Positions 16,456 through 24,925 of a stretch of DNA of 64,000 bases are shown here, one piece after another. Position 1 is the stretch's first letter. Each line of letters starts with the position of its first letter. Origin of the DNA: Massilia soli. GTDB taxonomy: Bacteria; Pseudomonadota; Gammaproteobacteria; Burkholderiales; Burkholderiaceae_D. The position numbers and the translations under genes were made by a program. The notes below the pieces were generated by a model. That model was not told the origin of the DNA. It did no database searches and saw only the letters and a program-made list of their open reading frames with translations. The stretch covers positions 62,001 through 126,000 of the forward strand of contig NZ_JAFBIL020000003.1 in NCBI RefSeq assembly GCF_016809835.1, given 5' to 3'.

Positions 16456-17167
16456 GTCTCACTTCATCAGATTGATGCCGTCTCGGGCAAACGAGTTAAA
16501 CGAAAAGTTGCAGTTTAACCAGTTAAGTGACCGGTGCACAGTGGTTCGGGTTTCCAAGCTCACGTAAATAAATTCGTGGTGTCTCTGCGGCTCACCCCTA
16601 CATTATTCGGGGAGTCACATGAACCACCCAAATTGCCCAAGCAATACAGCGGAACGGTACACACCCCTGCAATCTTCGATACCCAGTCGGAATTCTTCGA
16701 AACCCGCGACAATACGGGCTTTCGGAAGTCCACATACACACTTAAAGCGGTCTGCGATCGTGGCCCCTTGAGTGAGAAACCAAGTGTTTTGGCGGGCGCC
16801 GCCGTAGGGAGGCAATTTGCGATCGCAGCCGTTCAAGGTTCGCGTGAACGAGGGCGAATACCGGGAGCTCCGCCAGCGTGCCGACGCGCAAGAATTGACG
16901 ATGTCGGGGCATGTAGGTGCGTCCGTTACTGTGGTGCACCGGAGTCAGACGTGGTCGGCGAGCTGTCGATGCTGCTGAAGCGGCAGGGATCGTCACTTCG
17001 ATTTTGAAGTTGCGTAACTGTGCGATTCGAAGTAGAGTTCAAATGCTCGGGAACTACAACATCCTGACCGCATAGACTGAGTTTATGCATAGCCGTTTCG
17101 GATGACCGACGGTGCCTGTGTGAAGCGCGACGCTCTCCAGGGATTTACTTGATAAAACAGGTGACCC
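16456..17167. other. gap with mobilisation-gene debris
   Basis: The 711-bp interval upstream of the SIR2 gene has no intact ORF. Its right half holds the MobC-like fragment described separately. The left half (16456-16800) shows no recognisable sequence but must carry the leftward promoter of the SIR2 pair. Confidence 0.5.
16808..17006 (+). pseudogene. decayed MobC-like mobilisation protein fragment
   Basis: After a TAG at 16805-16807 the frame reads 'QPFKVRVNEGEYRELRQRAD' and then 'AQELTMSGHV', a good match by eye to the ribbon-helix-helix core of plasmid mobilisation proteins ('PFRVRVSDEEyerL..rA..aGLSmS.yl'). Past about 16914 the frame loses the family pattern, while a neighbouring frame gives 'ESDVVGELSMLLKRQGSSLRF', which could be the continuation after a frameshift. 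No intact start is present. It suggests that an older mobilisation locus once stood here, separate from the intact one at 33.6 kb. Confidence 0.45.
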
Positions 17168-17536
17168 TTGATGAGTTCAAAGCGACTACGCCGATTGCGC
17201 CAACACGCCTATGAAAAGCAGGATGGCCGCTGCTTTTACTGTTCCTACCTGATGTGGTTGACGGGCAGCGACGACTTTGCTCGCAGCCATCGACTACCAC
17301 CCCGCCTTGCCCGATATTTGCAGTGCACCGCGGAACATCTCATGGCCCGCCGAGACGATGGCAGCGATACCGTCACCAACGTCGTGGCTGCATGTTTGTG
17401 GTGTAACCGGATGCGCCACCAGGGCCGCGCGAAAAAGGCGCCGGAGGCGTTAATCTACAAGGCGCAGGTGTCACGCCTCGTTGCGTTGAGACGGTGGCAT
17501 CCGCTGGCGTCCAGTGGAAGAGGAGTCTCTGTCTGA
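17168..17536 (+). CDS. HNH endonuclease
   Basis: This 122-aa protein has the compact HNH layout: 'QDGRCFYC' supplies two zinc cysteines, 'CTAEHLMARRDDG' the first catalytic His, 'NVVAACLWCNRMRH' the Asn, further cysteines and final His. Stand-alone HNH proteins of this size nick or cut DNA in restriction, homing or phage packaging. The start may be the Met at 17168 or the next codon. It stands alone, and no methylase is adjacent. A further putative nuclease, on the other strand, follows after 115 bp. Confidence 0.75.
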   Translation: MMSSKRLRRLRQHAYEKQDGRCFYCSYLMWLTGSDDFARSHRLPPRLARYLQCTAEHLMARRDDGSDTVTNVVAACLWCNRMRHQGRAKKAPEALIYKAQVSRLVALRRWHPLASSGRGVSV

Positions 17537-17650
17537 CAAACGTCAGCTTACTCGCTCACTTCCAACTCGTACATGGCTAGCTGGTCCATCGGCTGCCGAT
17601 TCATCGGCGGTTGGGTTCGGCAGTTCGCCTGGTGGAGCAAGGCTGCGCCT

Positions 17651-18421
17651 TCATTCGGGCTCTGCACTCCAGCGGGGATCCTCGACCGCACCAAGGCCGA
17701 GCTGATCCATGAATGGGAGGTAGGACGGGCGCGGCTGAGGCACGCCACCGACCAGCTGGCAGGGCGCGCAGCGCACGCCGCCCCGCTCGCGGCTGCGCAT
17801 GCGGGCCAGCGGCATGTAGGCGATACATGCAGGCGCGAGGCCGTGCTCGGCCGCCGAGAAAAACGGCAGGGCGACGACCATCTCCGGATGTACAGCGCTC
17901 AGCTGGCCTTCAAAGCCGTAGGCGTCGCGGTCACGCTTTTCTGCGGTGGGGTACAGGCCCTTGACCTGAACCGGACGCAGCAGCATGGTGCCGTCGACGT
18001 CTTTTGAGACGATAAAGTCGAAGCCGACGTCGCGCTTGGGAAAATAGACGGCCCATCCGGCGTCTCCAAATAGGCCGGCGACATACAGCTCCGCAAAATA
18101 GTCGCGCGTCTTTGGGGCCAATCCCCTGAAGCGAGAGACCAGCAGGGGAATGCCGGTCGTGGTCCAGAACTGCATCGAGATATAGCCGCCCGACATGCCC
18201 TGTGTGGGATACCGTTCTACCCGGAATTGGTCGGTGCCGTCGAACGGGGCACCGGTCAGCGTGGTGATGGCGCGCGCGATCATGGTGCCGACTGCGTTCG
18301 CGGAATTTGGCATTTTTTGCGACGACAGGAAGGCGCAAAGCTCTTCCCACAACAACGGGTCGCCGCGCAGCCCCCATTGTTCGGGACGGGGATCGAATAG
18401 TTCGGAGAAAGTCTGGTGCAT
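17651..18421 (-). CDS. hypothetical protein with PD-(D/E)XK-like core
   Basis: The 256-aa product contains 'YFAELYVAGLFGDAGWAVYF' followed by 'VGFDFIVSKDVDGTMLLRPVQVKGLYP' (about residues 108-157). The E, then G-F-D-F, then a strand ending V-Q-V-K is the standard arrangement of restriction-endonuclease-fold metal ligands. A DNase role is therefore likely, though the target is unknown. The ATG at 18421 is the natural start; there is no signal peptide. It converges with the HNH gene on the opposite strand. Confidence 0.62.
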   Translation of the reverse strand: MHQTFSELFDPRPEQWGLRGDPLLWEELCAFLSSQKMPNSANAVGTMIARAITTLTGAPFDGTDQFRVERYPTQGMSGGYISMQFWTTTGIPLLVSRFRGLAPKTRDYFAELYVAGLFGDAGWAVYFPKRDVGFDFIVSKDVDGTMLLRPVQVKGLYPTAEKRDRDAYGFEGQLSAVHPEMVVALPFFSAAEHGLAPACIAYMPLARMRSRERGGVRCAPCQLVGGVPQPRPSYLPFMDQLGLGAVEDPRWSAEPE

Positions 18422-18923
18422 GTCCGGGTGGGCTGGTTAGTTGTTTGATCGCGGCGGTTGGGCGGCGTACCTTTGTCTGCACGCGCCGGACGCGGGCGCG
18501 AAAGGTCTCAGTGTAGAGGGGCGTTGCGCTTATGACAAGTCGACCTGGAATCGAGCGATGCCGTGCTGTTCCGCTTTTGGAGGCTTTGTGGCCGCCGCTG
18601 TGAGCGCGCGGTGGGCCGGGCAGCCGCTCTTTGCCGCGATCTGTCGGCGTGGCGCCGGGGGCGCACATGACCCACTGATTTGCAATCTACCCGGCAAAAC
18701 TTTTTTTGCCTGGTCGTAGGGCGCTTTGTCGGCATTTCGTCCCCTTGACCGATCTTCGCTGACCACGGCTTGGTGGCCTGGGACCGGGAAGGACGTGCCG
18801 TCTATCGTCTCTCGCATCTCCAAGTCGTGTTTTGTAATCTTGCACGACGATGGCTGCTCCGGGACATTGTCGCCATCGCCGACTGCGCCTTGATCAATGC
18901 GGTAACGTGACCAGCCGCAGCAT
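18422..18923. other. 502-bp gap, no clear feature
   Basis: Overlapping ORFs in several frames exist, but all have biased Arg/Ala/Ser-rich composition that looks like GC-rich noncoding DNA. No terminator, repeat or RNA gene was recognised. Confidence 0.4.
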
Positions 18924-19323
18924 TTAGAAGGCAACGATTACTGCTGCTTCGATGCGCCGATCAATCCAGATGGTTCGGAACCTGTCAATCACACAGCCCG
19001 AGCGCATCAAGGCATAGCCAGCTTCGCCAGCGAGGTGTGCCCAAGACCGCCTGTCCGTGCTGTAGCTGACGATCTTATCGCCGGGTTGAACCTTCGCTGT
19101 AAACGCCACCCATTTTGGGTTGATGAACCCGAACGGCACTTGTGGATAGTCCGACCTCAGTTCTAGCTTCTTCGATAGTGTCGCCATGTTCTCCCGCCTT
19201 GGCGATGGTCAGTGGTGCGGAAACCTTGTCTGTCGGCGCAAACGTCTCGCATGGCTGCCCCGGCGTGTCCGCCAGGGCCGCAGACGATACGATCAACAGG
19301 CAGAAAGAAAACAGCAATTTCAT
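18924..19323 (-). pseudogene. secreted hypothetical protein broken by a frameshift
   Basis: One frame from the ATG at 19323 gives a signal peptide and start of a mature protein ('MKLLFSFCLLIVSSAALA', then 'TPGQPCETFAPTDKVSAPLT', 'IAKAG'). The neighbouring frame from 19187 gives a continuing domain ('LRSDYPQVPFGFINPKWVAF', 'VQPGDKIVSYSTDRRSWAHL', 'AGEAGYALMRSGCVIDRF'). Joined at about 19188 they make one coherent exported protein of ~130 residues, so the reading frame seems to have lost two bases or gained one next to a GGG run. It may be a true pseudogene or a sequencing error. No function is known. Confidence 0.6.
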
Positions 19324-19472
19324 GGGCGCTTTTTCGAGACGACTGACTGGCATGGACATACTCTTGCCTGGATTTACATCCTATTTGAAGAGGCGTTGCC
19401 GTCCAGGCCGCTTGGTTCGCGCCGCCGGATCAACGCGGACACTGGCCGGAGGGCTGGCTTGTGCGGCAAAGG

Positions 19473-19784
19473 TTATTCCATCACCAGGCGACGACGCTGG
19501 GCGGGGCGGGTCAGGGTGCGCAGGGCAACCTGGAGACTGATGTCGTTGGCGTCCAGGTACCGGGCGGCGTAGCCGGTGCCGCAGTGGCGCTGCAGGTCGA
19601 GCGCTGCTTCGACGGTGCGTTCCGCGGCGTGGTCGAGCCGCGCCTGGTAATTGGCGACATCGCGCCAGCGTTCGGATGATCGATGCGGTTTCACGAAGCG
19701 GTCCTTTTTGATTGAGCGCGCTCGCCTGATCCGGATGACAGGCTTGGGTGTCGGGCCGGCTGGCGATGTGGATGCTGGTTCCAC
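19473..19784 (-). CDS. hypothetical protein
   Basis: This small protein (103 aa from a GTG, possibly shorter) is very basic at its N-terminus and helical later ('SSERWRDVANYQARLDHAAE', 'ALDLQRHCGTGYAARYLDAN'). The part after residue ~30 has convincing protein-like composition, while the first ~30 residues may not be translated. No motif is recognised. It may be a small element-borne gene of the kind found beside mobilisation and partition genes. Confidence 0.5.
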   Translation of the reverse strand: MEPASTSPAGPTPKPVIRIRRARSIKKDRFVKPHRSSERWRDVANYQARLDHAAERTVEAALDLQRHCGTGYAARYLDANDISLQVALRTLTRPAQRRRLVME

Positions 19785-20330
19785 GATAGCGCGTGGCGCA
19801 TTTGGCGGTTGGCGCTATCGCAAGCGCGCGGTGGGATTGGCAAGGTGTCCTGCTTAGACGCGGTCCCTGCCTTTGCAGCGGGAGCGCAATGCTGGTGTTG
19901 CGGTCGCGAAAGCCTTGCCAGCGTTGACGGCCTGCCGCGTGTTGGCGGCGATGTGCTCGATCGGTCCACGGGCCAACGCTGCCATGCTGGCCCGTGGGCG
20001 ACGTGATCTGGGCTTACCGGCTCATGCGCAGGCCGTGCTCGGGGAGGGTGTTGCCGTCACCTAACCGGCCCAGTCCGCCGAGAGCGTGACCTGCACTCAC
20101 GCTACGTCCAGATTGAAACGGGTGTGACTGCCGACGCCAAACAGCTTGGCGGGATTCAGGCCGTCTTGGAAAAAGCCGTGCTAGGGCAACTGGCAAATCG
20201 ACTGGCGCACCGCGTCGGCGGCGGTGTCGGCGATTCTGATTTTGGACTGGTGCCAGTCGCCATGTTCCAGGAGCATGGCGCCGTGTTTCATGCTACGGGA
20301 TAGCCGGCCCTCCCGTAGCGTGCAGTGCGA
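19785..20330. other. 546-bp gap with possible gene debris
   Basis: No full gene is seen. On the minus strand, about 19856-19990, a 43-codon ORF (beginning 'MAALARGPIEHIAANTRQAV') has reasonable composition and may be the remnant of a larger coding region. The rest shows nothing recognisable. Confidence 0.35.
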
Positions 20331-20972
20331 TCAGACCGAACGACGGCGGAACCGAGCCAGGCCGATCAGACCGAGGCCCACCAGCGCCAAGCTGGCTGGC
20401 TCGGGAACCGGGGTGGGAGCCGCCAGGCGCATCGTCGGGCCAAATATTTGAACATCGAAGCTTGACAGGGGCGCGGCGAGGCCGTTGTTGAACGAACCTA
20501 CAACACCACCGCGGACGATGATGTCGGACACGTTGGTGAAGCTCGAGCCGATCTGCGCCAATGGCGTGAGCTCGTAAAACAGGGCGCCGATCAGGTAGTC
20601 GCCGGGCAGCAGTGTCAGCTCGGAGATGTCCTCCATCAGCCATGACCCTTGGTCACTGGCCGAGGCCACCATTTGGCTGGCGTCGGAAATCGGGGCGCTG
20701 GCCAATAATGTACCGGTGCTGGTCCACAGGCCCGCTCGTGTCGCTGCGCCGATGCCGTCCGAGCCCGCATCCCATAAGCCCAGGCCGTCAATCCTGATGG
20801 CGTTGGTGACCGTGAACGACCAACCGTAGGTCGAACCGTTGCTACCGCAACCGCCACAGGGAGTAGCCGTGCCACCGCCCGTGAGGTCCATCACCAAACC
20901 AGCTCGCGCCGGCTGGATGGCAAGGAACATGAGCGTCATTACTGTTGCTAAGTAGAGTGTGAGCTTTTTCAT
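20331..20972 (-). CDS. PEP-CTERM sorting domain protein
   Basis: The protein begins with a signal peptide (MKKLTLYLATVMTLMFLA, cut near 'ARAG') and ends in a textbook PEP-CTERM signal: 'VPEPASLALVGLGLIGLARF' followed by RRRS. Such proteins are exported and then anchored or processed by exosortase (EpsH/XrtA). The mature part (about 25-190) is beta-rich with 'TPCGGCGS' near its start and 'GWSFTVTNAIRIDGLGLWD', resembling the DUF4082-type beta-sandwich. The ATG at 20972 is preferred over the upstream TTG. No exosortase gene is in the window. It stands alone upstream of the first 260-bp repeat. Confidence 0.82.
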   Translation of the reverse strand: MKKLTLYLATVMTLMFLAIQPARAGLVMDLTGGGTATPCGGCGSNGSTYGWSFTVTNAIRIDGLGLWDAGSDGIGAATRAGLWTSTGTLLASAPISDASQMVASASDQGSWLMEDISELTLLPGDYLIGALFYELTPLAQIGSSFTNVSDIIVRGGVVGSFNNGLAAPLSSFDVQIFGPTMRLAAPTPVPEPASLALVGLGLIGLARFRRRSV

Positions 20973-21338
20973 TCGTCGATCTTTCAAGGTTTTTTTATGG
21001 GCCAGGCGAGGACGGCAACAGCGGCCGGGTAAGGGTAATTCAACGCCGCCATATGGCTAATGCAAATTACGTACCAACGTTAAATTCCTAATAGAAACAA
21101 CAGCTCAGGAGATTTGCTAACTACACATGTAAATATATTCGACACGTGGAGCGCCGCGCGTAGGTGGGTAGGCCGTCGATTTCACGACACCGTATCCTCC
21201 TGCAAGACACCTATGCCAACGCGCGGAGGAAGTCGAAGGCAGGGCTGGCTTATCCGATCCGGGTACGAGTGGGTGCTTGGGAGGGCAGGGCGCGTGGGCC
21301 AAGCGGCTGGCGCGGTGAAGGCGGTGGAGTTGATGGGT
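20973..21338. other. gap before the first long repeat
   Basis: This interval holds the promoter side of the PEP-CTERM gene on the minus strand and otherwise shows nothing clear. The GC-rich repeat begins at about 21339. Confidence 0.4.
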
Positions 21339-21605
21339 GCTCGGCCCTGCGGGCCCGTCCTCCTTGCGGGTGCGCTGCGCTGGCGTCCCTGCGGGACCGG
21401 GCCTGCGGCCCGCCTGCAGTCCTCTCTCGGCAGACCTGCTCATCAAGGGGCGGGTGCCCCACCCCTTGGCCGCATGGCTGATCCCCAACGGCACGCGCGG
21501 CGCGCTGCGTCCCGCTGCAGGCGCTGAAGTGGGGAACCGGGCGCGCGCCGATGGCGCTTGCCTAGCCGCTGCGCGACAAAGTGATGGTGGTGGATGCGGT
21601 TGGCG
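21339..21605 (+). repeat. 260-bp dispersed repeat, copy 1
   Basis: This GC-rich block recurs at 23681-23913 and 24926-25195 in the same orientation with roughly 90% identity by eye. Shared landmarks are 'GGTGCGCTGCGCT', 'GGCCTGCGGCCCGCC', the hairpin AAGGGG...CCCCTT around 'CGGGTGCCCCA' (here about 21445-21467), 'CCGCATGGCTGATCCCC', 'GCTGCAGGCG' and the end 'GCTGCGCGACAAAGT'. Copies 1 and 3 also share 'GATGGTGG...GATGCGGTTGGCG' beyond that end. All frames give Arg/Ala/Gly-rich nonsense, so it is probably noncoding. Confidence 0.88.
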
Positions 21606-21790
21606 GCTGTCAGCGAAACACATTATCGATATCAGAGGCGCTAACTACTTTCGATGCGCTTTTTCATGTCGGAAACTTTTACAGGTGTCAGATCGTCGCT
21701 TCTTTAACTCGTTGATACCATTAGTTATTCCACGGTGGCACGGGTTGTGCATAACCAAAATATATTCGCATATTTCGGGGATTTTCAAAC

Positions 21791-22474
21791 GTGATACTCA
21801 AATCAGCTTTATTGCGCTTGATTGGCGGCCTGCTTATTTCGGCTGCTGCAGCGCAGAGCTCGGCAGGACATTTGGATAGTGTCTGGGTTTCGGGTGAGGT
21901 CGGATTCTCCTGCGGCACTGGAACAGGAGGGTTTGAAAAGTACTGTTCGGATGGGGAAAATATTGAACGAGGCAGTTTTTATCTCACATACGAATTATCG
22001 GTCCCTGACTCGAGTTCTAATGTGGAGGGAGGATTCTTCCGAGGCGCAATTACGTCCTTCGAGATGAGCGTTAGTCAGATTAACCGACCGGATCTCTACT
22101 TTTCGTTGGTCGGATATGGAGACATATCCCGACATGACGAGTGGATCTGGTGGGAAATGACGCTTGCCGAATCGAATAGCGTTGTTGCACCGAGCAGGTT
22201 TTCGTTTGGTCTTGTGCACTTCCACCAGTTGGCAAATTTGGCAAATCCCAACGAACTTCCAACGAGCGATTTCTGGTCGGACAATATCGTTGGACTCCTT
22301 GGAGAAGGTGCCGGAGCCTCTGAAACCGATTGGCTGTATCCAGGTAGCCTTAATGCAGGAACAATTCCTGGACCTGTAGATATACCGGTGCCCGGGTCCT
22401 TCTGGCTCATTCTTGTAGGATTAGCGGGGGCAGCTCTGCAGAGACTCCGTCCGCGAAAGCGCAGGTTTGCATAG
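21791..22474 (+). CDS. exported protein with PEP-CTERM-like anchor
   Basis: The 227-aa product has an N-terminal signal sequence (about 1-26, 'LLRLIGGLLISAAAAQSSAG') and a C-terminal tripartite sorting tail: 'IPVPGSFWLILVGLAGAALQ' followed by RLRPRKRR. This looks like a PEP/VPxPx-CTERM variant in which the usual PEP is VPG. The mature region is beta-rich with several Trp and Tyr. The gene is less GC-rich than its surroundings. It is the first gene after repeat copy 1. Export and exosortase-type processing are expected; function is unknown. Confidence 0.68.
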   Translation: MILKSALLRLIGGLLISAAAAQSSAGHLDSVWVSGEVGFSCGTGTGGFEKYCSDGENIERGSFYLTYELSVPDSSSNVEGGFFRGAITSFEMSVSQINRPDLYFSLVGYGDISRHDEWIWWEMTLAESNSVVAPSRFSFGLVHFHQLANLANPNELPTSDFWSDNIVGLLGEGAGASETDWLYPGSLNAGTIPGPVDIPVPGSFWLILVGLAGAALQRLRPRKRRFA

Positions 22475-22655
22475 CAATCGATGAAAGCCATAGAGCCAGG
22501 ACGGCGTCGGCTCGGGAGAGCGGAATCTGCAGGCCGCAACGGCATTACTGTATTCGAGATACCGCTCACGTCAGACGGATATGCTCGACGACCAAAAGGA
22601 ATAAATTTTTGGTTCGCTAGCACCTGAGCTATCATGCTCCCGATAGACCTTTGCA

Positions 22656-23330
22656 ATGAAGATTGCTATCCCGAACACGAGGCCAATGTTGCCATTTGAC
22701 GCTCCCGCGCTGCGCTCCCGCAAGTTGACTTTTTTACTCGCTATACTGTTGGCGGGATCAGTTATCGTCAACATATTTATTGCCGGCGACACCTACTTTA
22801 AGACCCATGCCACAGGAATGACCGATGCGTCGGCCGCCACCCCCCGCGCCGGTAGCGCCGGGGAATCTGATGCTTCCGCACTCAAGCGACAAGAGGCCCT
22901 GCGCTTGCGGCAGATTGCAGGCCTGAGTGCTGACATCGCAACCCACTTGAGCACTGTGGCCGCTCTGCATCACGAGCGCGCTGCGCTACTCAGCAAGAAT
23001 GCACAAACCAATCAAAAGCTTGCGATTACAAGCAGACAGCTTGCGATATCCCGGCAGAAGCTTGCTGCAACGACAGCGGCGGCTCGCCGCGTCGGTATTG
23101 GGACTGCGGGTCGCTTGCGAAGTGCCATCAAGCGGCAGTTTGTTACAGGGGCCGGTAAGCTCGTCCCATTACTGGGCACTGGCGTGGCGGCTGGTAGCTT
23201 TGGTTATGACGTCTACGAATTATGCGCGAGCATCGACGACCTTGCCGAGTTAAACCGCGCCATCGGAGAACCGGCCAAGGACGATGGCGTGATCGATACG
23301 ATGTGCCGTGCTGCGAAGAAGGGTTTGTGA
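22656..23330 (+). CDS. membrane-anchored coiled-coil protein
   Basis: This 224-aa protein has one membrane segment (about residues 27-47, 'LTFLLAILLAGSVIVNIFIA'), a long Ala/Leu/Gln-rich coiled coil (about 72-150) and a C-terminal domain with a Gly-rich patch ('GAGKLVPLLGTGVAAGSFGY') followed by 'DVYELCASIDDLAELNRAIG'. The family is not recognised. The Gly-rich patch plus adjacent helices recalls membrane-inserting toxins or their partners, which is only an impression. It lies between repeat copies 1 and 2 and may be cargo of the repeat-bounded array. Confidence 0.62.
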   Translation: MKIAIPNTRPMLPFDAPALRSRKLTFLLAILLAGSVIVNIFIAGDTYFKTHATGMTDASAATPRAGSAGESDASALKRQEALRLRQIAGLSADIATHLSTVAALHHERAALLSKNAQTNQKLAITSRQLAISRQKLAATTAAARRVGIGTAGRLRSAIKRQFVTGAGKLVPLLGTGVAAGSFGYDVYELCASIDDLAELNRAIGEPAKDDGVIDTMCRAAKKGL

Positions 23331-23438
23331 CCGGACCAGGTCGTACATAGTGGCCGTGGCTAAACGTACCCACTCGGTAGTGTCCGGACTGCTGGGGGAA
23401 TGCCACATATCAGCGTATCCCGTTTCGAAAGGTCCTTG

Positions 23439-23654
23439 ATGATAATAGCCTGTCCAATTTGCAAACAGGGCGATGTTGAGAAATTGAAGTTCCGTGCGTT
23501 GGCAAATATTATTTTCGTTTGCTCAGAATGCGAGGCAACTTGGCTTAAGGTCGAGGATGTTGGCGATCGGCGAATTATTGACTTTCGCAGTTACATGGAA
23601 AGCATGGGAGTACCTCCACCGTGGGGCGAATACGAAACTCTCTCTATGGACTAA
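23439..23654 (+). CDS. small zinc-ribbon protein
   Basis: The 71-aa product has two Cys pairs, 'CPIC' near the N-terminus and 'CSEC' about 20 residues on, as in zinc ribbons, followed by an acidic tail. I chose the ATG at 23439 because AAGG precedes it by six bases; an upstream in-frame Met adds 13 unlikely residues. Small zinc-ribbon proteins of this style sit among orphan immunity genes of polymorphic toxin loci, which fits its place immediately before repeat copy 2. Composition is AT-richer than the repeats. Confidence 0.62.
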   Translation: MIIACPICKQGDVEKLKFRALANIIFVCSECEATWLKVEDVGDRRIIDFRSYMESMGVPPPWGEYETLSMD

Positions 23655-23680
23655 AGGTGCTTGACATTGCGACAGAATCC

Positions 23681-23913
23681 TGTGGGCCTGTCCTCCTTGC
23701 GGGTGCGCTGCGCTGCCGTCCCTGCGGGACCGGGCCTGCGGCCCGCCTTCAGTCCTCCTCTCGGCAGACCTGCTCATCAAGGGGCGGGTGCCCCACCCCT
23801 TGGCCGCATGGCTGATCCCCGACGGCAAGCGCGGCGCGCTGCGCCCCGCTGCAGGCGCCGAAGTGGGGAACGGGGCGCGCGCCATGCGCTTGCCTGGCCG
23901 CTGCGCGACAAAG
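23681..23913 (+). repeat. 260-bp dispersed repeat, copy 2
   Basis: This copy matches copy 1 from 'GGGCCTGTCCTCCTTGCGGG' to 'GCGACAAAGT', after which its sequence diverges ('ATTCGAGAATAC'), whereas copies 1 and 3 stay alike for a further ~25 bases. The AAGGGG...CCCCTT hairpin is at about 23779-23801. It starts 27 bp after the zinc-ribbon gene stop. Confidence 0.86.
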
Positions 23914-23989
23914 TATTCGAGAATACTTTAGCTAAAAGCGGTTATAAATGTGCCCCGACGGTGTAATAGCATTGTTACCTTAGAAAAAA

Positions 23990-24235
23990 ATGATTGATTC
24001 GAAAACCAAAAAGAGAATTGTTGTTCGGATGGACGCGCGGTATGGGCCCTACATTCGTGTCGCGACGTATGCAGATGCCGACGCCCTTCAGGACAAGTTT
24101 GACGAGGATTATTATGTCCTCTACTGGATGATGCGTGCTGATGAGTTGGAGGACGACGGTGGTAGGGAATACTATTTCGGCGGTGGAGCGGATCCGGTCA
24201 AGCTGCAAACAATTCTCGACGAAATCGAATTTTGA
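23990..24235 (+). CDS. small acidic protein, immunity-like
   Basis: The 81-aa product is acidic with many Asp, Tyr and Glu ('DADALQDKFDEDYYVLYWMM', 'ADELEDDGGREYYFGGGADP'). Its size, charge and beta/alpha pattern are typical of orphan immunity proteins in toxin-immunity loci, although no specific family is recognised. The ATG at 23990 lacks a good ribosome-binding site (only an A-rich stretch). It follows repeat copy 2 by 76 bp. Confidence 0.55.
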   Translation: MIDSKTKKRIVVRMDARYGPYIRVATYADADALQDKFDEDYYVLYWMMRADELEDDGGREYYFGGGADPVKLQTILDEIEF

Positions 24236-24354
24236 TGATTCTTCAAGCGTGTCATTGCTGTGTTGAGTGGGCCCATGTGATGTAACGAGCAACCATCGCT
24301 CATCTCTAGCCTGTTCCCTAATCGGCAGAAGGTTCGGTTTTGGTACGGCCGGCG

Positions 24355-24495
24355 ATGGCCCGATCAAAATTCGCTTTGGTTCCCATCGGCGATACTGGGT
24401 ATATTCGAGCTATTCACACGAAGACGGGATATGTTTTTTGGAAAATTTTGGGTGCAGAGTCAAAAGCAAACGAAATAACGATTGGAGCCGGTTAA
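24355..24495 (+). CDS. 46-aa ORF resembling a toxin C-terminus, coupled to the next gene
   Basis: The frame from the ATG at 24355 to the TAA at 24493-24495 encodes 46 residues with good strand pattern ('ALVPIGDTGYIRAIHTKTGY', then 'VFWKILGAESKANEITIGAG'). The frame is open leftwards only to 24322, so if it is the tail of a toxin the body is missing. Its stop overlaps the ATG of the next gene (TAATG), the arrangement seen between polymorphic toxin tips and their immunity genes. It was too short for a routine ORF list. Interpretation as a toxin remnant is inference. Confidence 0.42.
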   Translation: MARSKFALVPIGDTGYIRAIHTKTGYVFWKILGAESKANEITIGAG

Positions 24496-24884
24496 TGAAG
24501 TACCTAGCAACGTTGATCCACTTAAACGAAGTGGACGATGAAATGGTAACGCTTCGCTTGCAAGACTATGACCTCGTCTGTTTCGCAAGTGTTTGTCCTT
24601 ATCATATTTGTGAAGGAGAATTATACTGGGTCGAAATACACCCGTTTATTATTTGCGACTATCTAGTAAGCGAAGCGGAGGATGATAAGGTTCCGAGCAT
24701 TGTGAGAATTGGAGACGGCTACGCGCATATAATTACTGGTACATTGGTTAATGGTAAAATCGTTGTAGGCGACATTGAACTCGAAGACGATTATTTTTTG
24801 AGTGATTTTGGGTACCTAGAGGGGCGGATGGTCTCTTGGGAAGTGGACCGATTAGACGCGATATTTTCATACGCTGATACATAA
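24495..24884 (+). CDS. immunity-like acidic protein
   Basis: This 129-aa protein starts at an ATG that follows GGAG by seven bases and overlaps the preceding small ORF's stop by one base, so the start is secure. It is acidic and beta-rich ('MVTLRLQDYDLVCFASVCPY', 'GELYWVEIHPFIICDYLVSE'), a profile close to immunity proteins of the contact-dependent or Rhs type. The gene is clearly AT-richer than the repeats on both sides (copies 2 and 3). No family can be named with confidence. Confidence 0.65.
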   Translation: MKYLATLIHLNEVDDEMVTLRLQDYDLVCFASVCPYHICEGELYWVEIHPFIICDYLVSEAEDDKVPSIVRIGDGYAHIITGTLVNGKIVVGDIELEDDYFLSDFGYLEGRMVSWEVDRLDAIFSYADT

Positions 24885-24925
24885 AACATTGATCCGTACA
24901 GGAATGCGATTGGTATGTCGCCGAT

